Shown here piece by piece: positions 1-8,577 of a stretch of 64,000 nucleotides of DNA. Source of the stretch: Sphingobacterium sp. ML3W. Lineage in GTDB: Bacteria > Bacteroidota > Bacteroidia > Sphingobacteriales > Sphingobacteriaceae. Under the pieces are notes generated by a model. That model did not search any database. It saw nothing but the letters and a program-made list of their open reading frames with translations, and was not told the origin of the DNA. The stretch is taken from the NCBI RefSeq assembly GCF_000747525.1, contig NZ_CP009278.1:1240001-1304000 (forward strand). Reading direction: 5' to 3'. The translations under genes and the position numbers were made by a program. The stretch's first letter is position 1; each line of letters starts with the position of its first letter.

Positions 1-45
1 TGATAGAGAGAGAGAAAAGTCCACTTGTAAATATTTAATAATAAT

Positions 46-567
46 ATGATGATTTTATCAACAATAATCGCTTGTTTTTCCATAATTTTTGGAAACCCGA
101 GCATCTATGACTACAGCTTTAAAACTTTAGAGGGTAAAGATGTTAAGATGTCTGATTTTAAAGGAAAGAAAATTTTAATTGTGAACACTGCTTCTAAGTG
201 TGGTTTCACTAAGCAGTATAAAGATCTGCAAGAGTTATATTCGCTCTATGGTAAAGATTTAGTAATCATTGGATTCCCTGCCAACAATTTTGGTAATCAA
301 GAACCTGGTACAAATGGAGATATACAGGAGTTTTGTGAACAGAATTATGGTGTTGAGTTTTTAATGGCAGAAAAGGTTGAGGTGAAGGGCGACCAAATAG
401 ATCCTTTATTTAAATATTTGATTGCTCAGAAAAATCCTGATTTTGAAGGGGAAATCAAATGGAACTTTGAAAAGTTTCTAATTGATGAGAATGGCAAGCT
501 AATCCATCGTTATCGTTCGGCCGTCAATCCAATGGCAGATGAGATCGTCAATTGGGTAAAGAAATAA
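46..567 (+). CDS. Glutathione peroxidase-like thiol peroxidase
   Basis: Reduces hydroperoxides with thiols, in these organisms probably using thioredoxin rather than glutathione. The 173-residue protein has the family signature NTASKCGFT with a cysteine (about C52) in place of selenocysteine, the Gln-containing segment FPANNFGNQEPG, and the Trp-Asn pair in KWNFEKFLI, giving the Cys/Gln/Trp/Asn tetrad. A second Cys in EFCEQN is placed like the resolving Cys of thioredoxin-dependent members. Residues 1-16 are hydrophobic, suggesting a signal peptide or anchor, so it may act in the periplasm. Two ATG codons lie in tandem at 46 and 49; the first is used here. Family assignment is firm; location and reductant are inferred. 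Confidence 0.93.
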   Translation: MMILSTIIACFSIIFGNPSIYDYSFKTLEGKDVKMSDFKGKKILIVNTASKCGFTKQYKDLQELYSLYGKDLVIIGFPANNFGNQEPGTNGDIQEFCEQNYGVEFLMAEKVEVKGDQIDPLFKYLIAQKNPDFEGEIKWNFEKFLIDENGKLIHRYRSAVNPMADEIVNWVKK

Positions 568-573
568 GAATTG

Positions 574-606
574 AAAACCAGCAGGAATATCTTGTTGGTT
601 TTTTTT
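574..606 (+). terminator. Intrinsic terminator after glutathione peroxidase
   Basis: Arms 576-583 and 593-600 (AACCAGCA / TGTTGGTT, one G-U pair) are followed by a T run, starting 7 nt after the stop codon. Confidence 0.75.
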
Positions 607-613
607 ATCATTA

Positions 614-742
614 CAATAAAAAAGAAAAGTCCACCTTGGGAGGGTGGACTTTAACTAACCAATTATAAACCTAAATTATGAAAAGTATTTTGTAGCTATT
701 TCTAGCTGTTATTATCGTTGTTGTTATAAGTTATACAAAGGT
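614..742 (-). ncRNA. Candidate small RNA between gpx and tdk
   Basis: On the bottom strand a TACCTTTG box (735-742) fits the Bacteroidota -7 element, but I find no good -33 box. It is followed by about 110 nt with a small hairpin (694-707) and then a strong intrinsic terminator: 10-bp stem 626-635/643-652 with a T-rich tail reading towards 614. The stretch has no usable reading frame. It could equally be only the tdk 3' UTR and terminator, with a chance -7 match. I do not recognise the RNA family. Confidence 0.35.
626..652 (-). terminator. tdk: Intrinsic terminator downstream of tdk
   Basis: Perfect 10-bp stem (AAAGTCCACC / GGTGGACTTT) with a 7-nt loop. On the bottom strand it is followed by TCTTTTTT, so it ends bottom-strand transcription: tdk, the candidate small RNA, or both. 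Confidence 0.75.
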
Positions 743-776
743 AATGCCAAAAACCGATTTATACATTAAGATAATG

Positions 777-1361
777 TTAATTATTTGTTAAATTATAGTA
801 ACAACTCCTGCATCTTGCCTCATATGCATCTTTTTCGCCAAGAAGGACTGTTTTTGTGTCCGAAGACGTTCTAAATGAGTAGTTTGCAGGGGCTCCACAT
901 TGCATGCAAACGGCATGTACTTTTGTAACGTGCTCTGCAATAGCCATAATATTCGGTATAGGACCAAAAGGTTGTGCCATAAAATCCATATCAAGTCCTG
1001 CAACTATGACACGAATTCCTTTGTTTGCCAATTTGACACAAACTTCTGTCAGACCTTCATCAAAAAACTGCGCTTCATCAATGCCGACAACTTGTGTGTC
1101 TTGACTCAGCAGTAATATAGAAGAGGAATGGTCAACAGGGGTAGAAGGAATACTATTGCTGTCATGCGATACGACGAGATGATCATCATATCTTTTATCG
1201 ACTGCAGGTTTGAAAATTTCTACATGTAGTCGGGCATACTGCGCACGTTTTAACCTTCTTATGAGCTCTTCGGTTTTACCGGAAAACATGGATCCACAAA
1301 TAACTTCTATACTCCCGTATAGTGGTCCTCTTTGTGTGAAATTATGTTCAGAAAAAAGCAT
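777..1361 (-). CDS. tdk: Thymidine kinase (type II)
   Basis: Phosphorylates thymidine to dTMP with ATP in the pyrimidine salvage pathway. The 194-residue protein has the P-loop GSMFSGKT (residues 23-30), the DEAQFF segment with the catalytic Glu after the Walker B strand, the lasso-loop segment, and a structural zinc site made of CMQCG and CRSC pairs near the C-terminus, all typical of tetrameric type II (TK1-like) enzymes. Length matches the family. It diverges from the unknown gene at 1600 and shares no operon. Cytoplasmic. Confidence 0.96.
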   Translation of the reverse strand: MLFSEHNFTQRGPLYGSIEVICGSMFSGKTEELIRRLKRAQYARLHVEIFKPAVDKRYDDHLVVSHDSNSIPSTPVDHSSSILLLSQDTQVVGIDEAQFFDEGLTEVCVKLANKGIRVIVAGLDMDFMAQPFGPIPNIMAIAEHVTKVHAVCMQCGAPANYSFRTSSDTKTVLLGEKDAYEARCRSCYYNLTNN

Positions 1362-1599
1362 TTAAATGAATTAAAATCAATAAATTGGGTATTATTGGAA
1401 ATCAGTGATGAATCTGATGTTTATAGAAAAATAATACCACATAAGTCCTGCTAATATCAGAATTTAATATTAAATTTGAGTCTATAAAGGCTAAATACTT
1501 AACAATAAAGTATAAATCAGTAAGTTGAAAATGAAGTTTAATTCCAATTGTAAAATTTAAGCTTTTTATTGGAAATAGGGAAAGGAAATGTAAAAATTT

Positions 1600-2580
1600 A
1601 TGGCTACGAAACAAAATTTATTTGATAAAATAGGTGATTTATTGCAAGAGTTGAATGCTCAATACCTGGAGCTTTCGAATAATGGCTTTGAAAATAAAAA
1701 GACGGATTTAGCATTGTTAGAGGCCACGGCACAATATATAGCTGCTCAAGCGGGTGTTTTAAAAGCTCAAGATCTGTTGGATAAGGGGAATCAATTGGCT
1801 CGCGAGGATGAGTTGGCAGCACCAAAGGTGTCCATACATAGAGAAGAGGAAGAGAAATTGTCGTTCAACAATTACTTTACACCACCTTCTAACTTGTTTC
1901 AAGGTCGCCAGACCAAAGAGGAACAGGCATCGCCCATCGCAACTCCTGTAGAGAATGAGATTCATACACCTATTCAACCTGTTGTTCTCCAAGAGGAATC
2001 AGATACGAAACCGATAGCAGATAATCTTCCAAAGCCAACACCAGTTGAAATTGTAAAAGAGGAAGAGGTGGTTGATTTACCAGTTTCTGCTGAAAAAGAA
2101 GTAGAGCAGCCTGTTCAACAAGCACCTATTCAACCGGAAGTAGAAGAAGCAGCAGTTATTATTAATGAAGTGATAGAGGAACCGAAGGAGATTGTCATTG
2201 TAGAGGAGATTCTTCCTGTGACTCCTGTCCAAGAAGAGGCACCCGCTCGTCCACTCACTTTAAATGAAATTATTTCGCAACAGAAAAAGGCAGGTGTCCA
2301 AAATCGTGTTTATGAAATGAATGCAGCGGCAGGAGCTCCGGCACAGGTTAAGGATATCAAAGCCATCATTAATCTGAATGATAAATTGTTGTTTATTAAA
2401 GATCTATTTAATGGTTATAGCTTAGCTTACAGTGAAGCTGTTGAATTGCTGAATAGATGTAATGATTATGCGGAAGCAGACGCATTCTTACAAACTAATT
2501 ACGCCGTAAAGAATAGATGGGTTGAGAAACCGCAATCGGTTGAAAAGCTTTATGCTTTGCTTCGTAAAAGATTTGCATAA
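1600..2580 (+). CDS. Conserved protein of unknown function
   Basis: I do not recognise a named family. The 326-residue protein has three parts: an alpha-helical N-terminal region (about 1-70), a low-complexity middle (about 75-215) rich in Glu, Pro and Val with repeated EEV/PVQ-like segments, and a compact, likely helical C-terminal domain (about 225-326) beginning LNEIISQQKK and ending RKRFA. The pattern suggests two folded ends joined by a disordered acidic linker. There is no signal peptide or membrane segment. A purine-rich stretch lies upstream of the ATG, and a strong terminator follows directly. Probably cytoplasmic; function unknown. Confidence 0.8.
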   Translation: MATKQNLFDKIGDLLQELNAQYLELSNNGFENKKTDLALLEATAQYIAAQAGVLKAQDLLDKGNQLAREDELAAPKVSIHREEEEKLSFNNYFTPPSNLFQGRQTKEEQASPIATPVENEIHTPIQPVVLQEESDTKPIADNLPKPTPVEIVKEEEVVDLPVSAEKEVEQPVQQAPIQPEVEEAAVIINEVIEEPKEIVIVEEILPVTPVQEEAPARPLTLNEIISQQKKAGVQNRVYEMNAAAGAPAQVKDIKAIINLNDKLLFIKDLFNGYSLAYSEAVELLNRCNDYAEADAFLQTNYAVKNRWVEKPQSVEKLYALLRKRFA

Positions 2581-2608
2581 AAAAAGCTGACTTTTGTCAG
2601 CTTTTTTT
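2579..2608 (+). terminator. Intrinsic terminator
   Basis: Stem AAAAAGCTGAC / GTCAGCTTTTT with a 4-nt loop and T tract, starting at the stop codon of the preceding gene. Confidence 0.85.
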
Positions 2609-2688
2609 ATGAATTCCTGTTGACAGAGTCGGCAGGGAATGCTTTCGGAAGAAGCTTTATGCTGTTGTTTATGGGACGTTCTGTCGGA

Positions 2689-3315
2689 TTATTTTAATTG
2701 AAATTGTAACCAAGTATTACCTTCTAACCCATAAAAGAAGTATTTTGGTTGTAAAATTTCTGCTAATGTCTCTAGTTCTACACAATAGTTCTGGCCAGCT
2801 ACTTTTCCAAATCCTTTTGTATTGATCAAAAAAACTTGGTTTAAATTTACTGCGTTACTATCTGCCCAATTTGGATCTGATAATAATGATGGTACCTGTG
2901 CTACTGTCATCTCTTCTGCATTGATGATAATAACTTTATCGGCATCTGCAATCGAATTTGTCGGTATTCCACCTGCAATAGTAATGCAGGATTGCAAATA
3001 CTTACTGGTATTGATAATCGTTGGATTGATGTCATCTAAAATGATCACTTTGGGACGGTCATTTGCTGTAATAAATTTCAGCTTATGTGTGATAATATGT
3101 ACGTCATCCTCCAAGACTTCCAAAAGCTCAGCTATTTTATCATCTTTATTGATTAATTGACCTACACATTTTGTGTAATTGATAATGTCATCACTTGTTA
3201 CCAAATCAGCAGGGATCGCATAAATTTTATCTAAAATTTCTTGTGGTAAATGCGCTTGATCTACCTCATATTGATTTAGGATAGCTTCTACTAAAATTTC
3301 TTGATTGCTTTGCAT
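2689..3315 (-). CDS. BtuF/TroA-like substrate-binding fold protein without signal peptide
   Basis: The second half (about 85-205) reads like the helical-backbone metal-receptor class of ABC substrate-binding proteins (BtuF, FhuD): RPKVIILDDINP, IAGGIPTN, ADKVIIINAEEM, then a strand with VFLINTKGF and a closing ETLAEILQP helix. The first 80 residues are helical and carry no signal peptide or lipobox, so the protein is predicted cytoplasmic, which is unusual for this fold. No transporter genes are adjacent. Length is 208, shorter than secreted binding proteins. Fold assignment is moderate and from sequence pattern only; a ligand cannot be named. Confidence 0.6.
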   Translation of the reverse strand: MQSNQEILVEAILNQYEVDQAHLPQEILDKIYAIPADLVTSDDIINYTKCVGQLINKDDKIAELLEVLEDDVHIITHKLKFITANDRPKVIILDDINPTIINTSKYLQSCITIAGGIPTNSIADADKVIIINAEEMTVAQVPSLLSDPNWADSNAVNLNQVFLINTKGFGKVAGQNYCVELETLAEILQPKYFFYGLEGNTWLQFQLK

Positions 3316-3440
3316 GGCACAAATTTACAAAGGATGATTTGAACTTGCGAATTAAATGAAAGGTAATTTTGACATCTATGTTTTGATTTCAAATTTGTAA
3401 ATTGCAATATATTTAGAATTTTTCATTTAGATTATACATT

Positions 3441-3746
3441 ATGTTTGATAAATTATTCCAAGCGCAACAGAAGGCAGAAGAAATTAAACAAAGATTAAAT
3501 CATATTTCTGTTTTTGGGGAGGCTGAGGGTGGATTGATAAAAGTCGTTGCCACAGCTAATAAAGAAATTAAAGAAATTACCATTGATCCTATCTTTTTGG
3601 GTAATGCTGATAAAGAGGAGTTGGAGGAACTACTTGTCGTAGCTTTGAATAAAGCACTGACACAAGCAGAACAGGTTAGTCAGGCTGAGATGTCGGCTGC
3701 GAGTCAGGATATGCTTGGTGGTTTAGGAGGTTTATTTAATCAGTAA
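3441..3746 (+). CDS. YbaB/EbfC family nucleoid-associated protein
   Basis: Small 101-residue protein matching the YbaB/EbfC family: N-terminal helix MFDKLFQAQQKAEEIKQ, central strands with GGLIKVVATANKEIKEITIDP, and the C-terminal GGLGGLF tail. The family forms tweezer-like dimers that bind DNA. It usually sits beside dnaX/recR, but here it is followed after only 4 nt by a UPF0173 hydrolase, so the two are probably cotranscribed. Confidence 0.88.
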   Translation: MFDKLFQAQQKAEEIKQRLNHISVFGEAEGGLIKVVATANKEIKEITIDPIFLGNADKEELEELLVVALNKALTQAEQVSQAEMSAASQDMLGGLGGLFNQ

Positions 3747-3750
3747 TCTT

Positions 3751-4434
3751 ATGACAGCAACCTATTACGGACAATCGTGTGTAGCGTTTGATTTTGACGG
3801 GCACAATGTGCTATTGGATCCTTTTATCAGCTATAATCCGCTAGCCAAATCAATCGATGTAAACAGCCTCTTGCCTGAGTATATCTTTTTAAGTCATGGT
3901 CATCAAGATCATGTAGCTGATATGGCGCAGATTCAAAAGAATAGCCAGGCAACTGTTGCTGCAATTGTTGAAACTGCAGCGTGGGTAAGGAAGCAAGGTG
4001 TTCCAGATGATAAAGTAATCGAATTTAATCTCGGAGGGACTATTAAGACTACTTTTGGCACCGTTAAAATGGTATATGCATTGCATACCAACAGTACTCC
4101 TGATGGGCAGTATGGAGGTTTCCCTGTAGGCTTTATCTTGTATTCCGGCAATAAGAAAATCTATTTTGCTGGAGATACTGGCCTTACCATGGAGATGAAG
4201 CTTTTGGCAGGTCTGGGTCTTGATTGGGCTTTTTTACCAATAGGTGGCCATTATACCATGGATGTTGATGATGCGGTTAGAGCAGCTGAATTTATCAATT
4301 GTGATAAGATTGTAGGGATCCATTACGATACTTTTCCTCCTATCGTTATTGATAAAGAAAAGGCATTAGCGAAGTTCGCAAATTCTGGTAAGACACTTTA
4401 TTTACCAGCAATTGGAGAATCAATCGAATTATAA
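3751..4434 (+). CDS. UPF0173-type metal-dependent hydrolase (metallo-beta-lactamase fold)
   Basis: The 227-residue protein carries the metallo-beta-lactamase motif SHGHQDH near residue 50, downstream metal ligands in FAGDTGLT and in the C-terminal IVGIHYDTFPP segment, and the overall pattern and length of the UPF0173 (YtkL-like) family. The physiological substrate of the family is not established. Start is 4 nt after the YbaB gene, indicating translation from a shared mRNA. Cytoplasmic. Confidence 0.88.
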   Translation: MTATYYGQSCVAFDFDGHNVLLDPFISYNPLAKSIDVNSLLPEYIFLSHGHQDHVADMAQIQKNSQATVAAIVETAAWVRKQGVPDDKVIEFNLGGTIKTTFGTVKMVYALHTNSTPDGQYGGFPVGFILYSGNKKIYFAGDTGLTMEMKLLAGLGLDWAFLPIGGHYTMDVDDAVRAAEFINCDKIVGIHYDTFPPIVIDKEKALAKFANSGKTLYLPAIGESIEL

Positions 4435-4470
4435 ATCAAAAGGGGGATAGGTTATTCCCCTTTTGATTGT
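4434..4470. terminator. Bidirectional intrinsic terminator
   Basis: Arms AATCAAAAGGGG (4434-4445) and CCCCTTTTGATT (4457-4468) lie exactly between the two convergent stop codons, with A/T runs on both sides; it can serve both genes. Confidence 0.8.
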
Positions 4471-5288
4471 TATATCGTTACTAATTTTTTTAAATCTTCT
4501 AAAGTGAATAGTGGTGTTTCGGTTAGTTTATTTTTCAGAATGGATTCTTTATAATCTTCGTAATGAAATAAGGTCCATTCACCATTATGATATTCTAAAC
4601 TACTTAAATTCTCAACCCAATCACCTGAATTCATATAGGTGACAGTACCTTTTCTTGTGATGACTTCTTTTATCTGTGGTTGATGTATGTGCCCACAGAT
4701 TACATAATCGTAATTCTTTTCGATAGCGAGCTCTGTTGCTGTCTCTTCAAAATCTGAGATGTATTTAACCGCTTTTTTGACACTATTCTTTATCTTTTTT
4801 GATAATGAATATTTCTCTTTCCCCATTTTCAATAGAAACCAATTGATACAATGATTCAATTGGATGAGTTTGTCATAACCCCATCCCCCTAATTTTGCTA
4901 ACCATTTGGAATGATGAATGGAGGCATCAAATACATCTCCGTGGAAAATCCATGCTTTCTTGTTGTTGAGTGAAAGTAAGAGCTTGTTGGTCAATTTGAT
5001 ATTACCCAGTTTTAAGTCGGCAAATTTCCGAAGCATTTCATCGTGGTTTCCCGTAATGTAATAAACCTCCGTTCCATTAGCACTTAAATCAATTATTTTT
5101 TTGATAACATGTAGGTGTTCGGATGGAAAGTAGCTTTTTTTGAATTGCCAGATATCGATTATATCACCATTCAAAATCAGCATTTTTGGAGCGATGGACT
5201 CCAAGTAATAAAGTAACTCTTTAGCGTGACTTCCATGTGTTCCGAGATGAATGTCTGATAATACTACAATATCTAGGTTTCGTTTCAT
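4470..5288 (-). CDS. LpxH-like UDP-2,3-diacylglucosamine diphosphatase family metallophosphoesterase
   Basis: Calcineurin-type phosphoesterase of 272 residues. Metal-binding motifs are in order: LSDIHLG, LNGDIIDIW, ITGNHDE, a FHGDVFD segment and CGHIHQP. This motif spacing is that of the LpxH group, which cleaves UDP-2,3-diacylglucosamine to lipid X in lipid A synthesis; it acts at the inner face of the cytoplasmic membrane. Bacteroidota often have several paralogs of this family, so the exact role of this copy is uncertain. A purine-rich AAAGGAAG lies just upstream of the start. Confidence 0.85.
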   Translation of the reverse strand: MKRNLDIVVLSDIHLGTHGSHAKELLYYLESIAPKMLILNGDIIDIWQFKKSYFPSEHLHVIKKIIDLSANGTEVYYITGNHDEMLRKFADLKLGNIKLTNKLLLSLNNKKAWIFHGDVFDASIHHSKWLAKLGGWGYDKLIQLNHCINWFLLKMGKEKYSLSKKIKNSVKKAVKYISDFEETATELAIEKNYDYVICGHIHQPQIKEVITRKGTVTYMNSGDWVENLSSLEYHNGEWTLFHYEDYKESILKNKLTETPLFTLEDLKKLVTI

Positions 5289-5349
5289 AACTTCCTTTTT
5301 TCAAAAGACGCATTTTAATATGATGTACATATAAATGCTCTGTTATGAA

Positions 5350-5403
5350 ATTATTAATAATAAAGGGTGAAGATAACTATCTTCACCCTTTATTATTAAT
5401 AAT
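5350..5403. terminator. Perfect 25-bp inverted repeat, terminator of the BadF-type kinase
   Basis: Left arm 5350-5374 and right arm 5379-5403 are perfect reverse complements around a 4-nt loop. The GC core GGGTGAAGAT is capped by an AT-only stem. It lies 17 nt beyond the kinase stop codon. Confidence 0.8.
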
Positions 5404-5419
5404 CGTAAATAGTTTGAGA

Positions 5420-6274
5420 CTATTTTGTCGCTCTATTGATATGAAATTGAACTAAATCATCAATAGGAGAGCGTAATATTTTTCCAACTTTCATTCCATA
5501 TTGCTGCGCTTTTTCTTCCAAAACATTGCGGAAATTGTAACCTACAGAGCCAATACAGTTAAATGTATAGTCTTGGTAATTTGGATATTTACTCACTAAG
5601 TTTCTGAAAAATGCTTCGAAAGCATCATCTACGATTGCGCGTGTGTATTCAATATTAACATTGTTGTCGTACACAAACTTGCTGAAGCTTGCGCAGAAAC
5701 GATTGGCTAATGGTTTGGTATATACCGCGTCCATGATTTCATCAGGAGTGATTTTGTAAGTGTCATAAAATACTTTACGAACATCTTGAGGCATTAAGTC
5801 GCGGATATAATCCGTTAATAATTTTTTACCGATATAACTGCCACTTCCCTCATCTCCTAAGATGTATGCGCAAGAATCAATGTTATAGGTGATTTCATTT
5901 CCATCGTAAATACAAGAGTTGGTACCCGTTCCTAAGATAGCGGCAAATCCTGATTCTTTACCTAGTAAAGCTCTGGCTGCAGCTAATAAGTCGTGTCCAA
6001 CTTCAACTTGGGCCTTTGGAAATACTTCCTGAATAGCTTTGACAACGATATCAGCTTTTTCTTTATTATGGACCCCCGCCCCATAATAGTTAACCTCTTT
6101 GATATCTTCAAGAGGTAAATCATTGGGTAGACCTTTTCTTAAAGAGTTAACGATGTATTCGCTATCTACAAAATATGGGTTGTACCCTTCTGTGTTGAAG
6201 TAAATTTTTTTGTTTGAATCATCCAACAAACACCAGTTTGTTTTCGTTGATCCTCCGTCAGCAATAATAATCAT
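5420..6274 (-). CDS. BadF/BadG/BcrA/BcrD-type ATPase, N-acetylglucosamine kinase-like
   Basis: A sugar kinase of the ASKHA fold, 284 residues. Visible motifs are the N-terminal phosphate-binding loop IIIADGGSTKTNW, the second loop AAILGTGTNSCIYDG, and GDEGSGSYIGKKLL, as in eukaryotic-type N-acetylglucosamine kinase and bacterial relatives. It lies beside an FHS-family sugar transporter on the same strand, which fits uptake and phosphorylation of an amino sugar, perhaps from recycled cell wall. A strong hairpin at 6412-6463 separates the two, so it likely has its own promoter. The exact sugar is inferred. Confidence 0.87.
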   Translation of the reverse strand: MIIIADGGSTKTNWCLLDDSNKKIYFNTEGYNPYFVDSEYIVNSLRKGLPNDLPLEDIKEVNYYGAGVHNKEKADIVVKAIQEVFPKAQVEVGHDLLAAARALLGKESGFAAILGTGTNSCIYDGNEITYNIDSCAYILGDEGSGSYIGKKLLTDYIRDLMPQDVRKVFYDTYKITPDEIMDAVYTKPLANRFCASFSKFVYDNNVNIEYTRAIVDDAFEAFFRNLVSKYPNYQDYTFNCIGSVGYNFRNVLEEKAQQYGMKVGKILRSPIDDLVQFHINRATK

Positions 6275-6411
6275 TATTGAGTAGTTTTAATTGAGTTTTT
6301 CGTTTTAAAATAGGATTATTTGAATCCGATTTCCGAAAATACATTTTTTTATTTATAATTTATGTATTCTGGCAATAGTAAAATGAAATATTATTTGAGC
6401 TAGGATTATTG

Positions 6412-6463
6412 GTATTCATAAAAAAGGCCTTAATTATAGAATTAAGGCCTTTTTTATGAATAC
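6412..6463. terminator. Perfect 24-bp inverted repeat, terminator of the sugar transporter
   Basis: Arms 6412-6435 and 6440-6463 match perfectly around loop ATAG; the core AAAAAAGGCCTTAATT gives a stem and T run on either strand. It lies 54 nt downstream of the transporter stop. Confidence 0.85.
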
Positions 6464-6517
6464 TATCTGTTTGATTTGATAGTGTATTTTTTACAATTAG
6501 CTAACAGCTTATGGACC

Positions 6518-8245
6518 TTAATGGCCTCCCTCTGATTCGATATCATCAATATTAATTCCTTGTTTTTTCAACACGGACCTTACGGCAATGGCAAAAAATA
6601 CAATGTAAACGAAACCGACCAATGGAAGTAAATAAGAATTGTGTATTCCTATTATATCTGCTAATTTTCCTTGGATAGGGGGGATGATACCTCCACCAAG
6701 AATCATCATTACTAAGAAGGCTGAACCTTGGGCTGTATATTTTCCAAGACCAACAATTGAAAGACTAAAGATAGATGACCACATAATAGAACAAGCTAAT
6801 CCTCCGGCTAAGAAAGAATATATGGCTACAGTGCCAGTAGATAGAAGACCTACGACCATGGCAATGATTCCAAATAATCCAAAGATAATTAATGTTCTGG
6901 CAGGTTTTTCTTTACTCACGTAGAATGCGCCGATCTGGATAATGATACACACAACATAGTAATAAAGGTGAGACATTTCGAAACCTGCTAATGTGTTGAC
7001 TCCTATGATAATGGAGAATGCGACTAATGGAACAATGATCAGTAAGATGTTCTTCGTTGATTTAGTCAGGTTAAATGCTGTGATGGCACCAGCCCATCGG
7101 CCTATCATCATACTTCCCCAATACATGGATACATAGGGTGTGATTTGAGATGATTGTAGACTTCCGAACTCCTTTAGGGTAAGTAGCTCACCTAAATTAC
7201 TTCCGATGGCTACTTCGACTCCTACGTATAGGAATAACGCAATCATACCCAACACAAGTTGTGGGTATTTCATCGCGCCCCATCCTTCTGGATTTTTCTG
7301 TGCTTTTACGTTAGCAAAGATCAGACCCCCAATCACTACTATTAACGCTCCTGCTAACCACAACATGCGTTGTATCTCTAGGGGATGTGCGATTTCTTTT
7401 ATATGAAGCTTTAATTCGTCAATGCTAACTTGGTCTGTTAGATTTTTCAATTGTCCTTGTAATTGTTCCAATTGAAGTGCTACATCACTTTTATAACTTA
7501 AAAAAACAGGTGCAAACATTGCGAAAAGCAAGATCGTCATGATGACTAGGGTATTTAACGCTTTATTCGCTTTTTCCATAGGTTCGTTACTTATTCCTGC
7601 AGGCACCTTTTTGCTAAAATAAAATAAACTAGCAGCCAACAAGAATAATAGACCGACACCTATGTATAGGTATACTACTTTATCTAAGGGTAAATTGGCA
7701 ATTTCGGAGTCTGAAATTGTTTCGAAGGTTCCAAATAGTGCAAAACCGATTACCAATGGTCCAATGGTGGTTCCAAAAGAATTGATTCCACCACCTAAAT
7801 TGACACGTGAAGAACCAGTTTTGGGATCTCCTAATAAGACTGCGAATGGATTGGCAGCTGTTTGTTGGAGAGAGAAGCCTAATGCAACCGTGAACAAGCC
7901 AAGTAGCATACCTACGTATACATTGACTTCTACAGCGACAATCATGGCTGCTGCTCCTAATGCGGAGAAAAGTAAGCCATAGACAATACTTTTTTTATAC
8001 CCCCATCTACCTACTAAGTCTTTTCCAGAGAATGTACTGAAAATAAATAATAATAAGGCACCTAGATAATACGCGGTGTAAAAGGCAAAGTCAATCAACT
8101 GGGATTGAAATTGGTCTAAATGAAAGTAGTTTTTACAAAAAGGAATAAATACACTATTTCCTGCTGCAATGAAACCCCAAAAGAAAAATACAATAATTAA
8201 TGTATATAGGGCTGGATAATTTGTTTTGATAAGTTTATTTTCCAT
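6518..8245 (-). CDS. FHS-family sugar MFS transporter (long form)
   Basis: Major-facilitator protein related to FucP / glucose-galactose / N-acetylglucosamine permeases. The N-terminal half has typical FHS features: [19 protein letters not shown] in helix 1, GRWGYKK in the 2-3 loop, and [13 protein letters not shown]. At 575 residues it is more than 100 longer than the usual 410-440. The extra part (about residues 210-330) adds hydrophobic helices and a charged helical loop rich in Gln/Leu between the two halves. Proton-linked sugar symport across the inner membrane is the family role. The adjacent BadF kinase suggests an amino sugar such as GlcNAc as substrate (inference). Confidence 0.88.
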   Translation of the reverse strand: MENKLIKTNYPALYTLIIVFFFWGFIAAGNSVFIPFCKNYFHLDQFQSQLIDFAFYTAYYLGALLLFIFSTFSGKDLVGRWGYKKSIVYGLLFSALGAAAMIVAVEVNVYVGMLLGLFTVALGFSLQQTAANPFAVLLGDPKTGSSRVNLGGGINSFGTTIGPLVIGFALFGTFETISDSEIANLPLDKVVYLYIGVGLLFLLAASLFYFSKKVPAGISNEPMEKANKALNTLVIMTILLFAMFAPVFLSYKSDVALQLEQLQGQLKNLTDQVSIDELKLHIKEIAHPLEIQRMLWLAGALIVVIGGLIFANVKAQKNPEGWGAMKYPQLVLGMIALFLYVGVEVAIGSNLGELLTLKEFGSLQSSQITPYVSMYWGSMMIGRWAGAITAFNLTKSTKNILLIIVPLVAFSIIIGVNTLAGFEMSHLYYYVVCIIIQIGAFYVSKEKPARTLIIFGLFGIIAMVVGLLSTGTVAIYSFLAGGLACSIMWSSIFSLSIVGLGKYTAQGSAFLVMMILGGGIIPPIQGKLADIIGIHNSYLLPLVGFVYIVFFAIAVRSVLKKQGINIDDIESEGGH

Positions 8246-8577
8246 CTAAATCGTTTGCTTTGTTTTTTTTCTCCGCTAACTTAAAAAAAAAATGTCAAAA
8301 CTGAATATAATATTGACGTTAATAAGTGCGTTTGTTTTTTAGTAAAACGATTTAATTAAAAATAGTTTGTCATATGGATGATTTTTTTTGCAATAAATTT
8401 TGAAATGTGGTATTTGTTTTTTTTCTTTGTGCAGGTTCTCATAATTTATTCCGCTTCAGGTGTAAAGAAATCACTTAGTTCTTAAATCCCTTGGTTTGTT
8501 AATCATAAAGATTAATGGAGCGCAATAAATAGATTTCATTTTAAAATAAAATCCTAATATATCATAATAAAAATTTA
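8246..8577. other. Intergenic region between transporter and rho
   Basis: 332 nt, AT-rich, between divergent genes. It should hold promoters for both, but no clean TTTG-N19-TAnnTTTG match is visible. Several long T or A runs occur. I see no RNA gene or frame. Confidence 0.4.

Noticed and set aside
3..16. Short GA repeat at the window start
   Set aside because: Too short to be meaningful.
681..698. Short top-strand gene start ATGAAAAG between gpx and tdk
   Set aside because: The frame stops after five codons; at best a relic.
1402..1614. 70-codon frame on the bottom strand upstream of the 1600 gene
   Set aside because: No recognisable protein features, AT-rich composition and overlap with the 1600 gene start.
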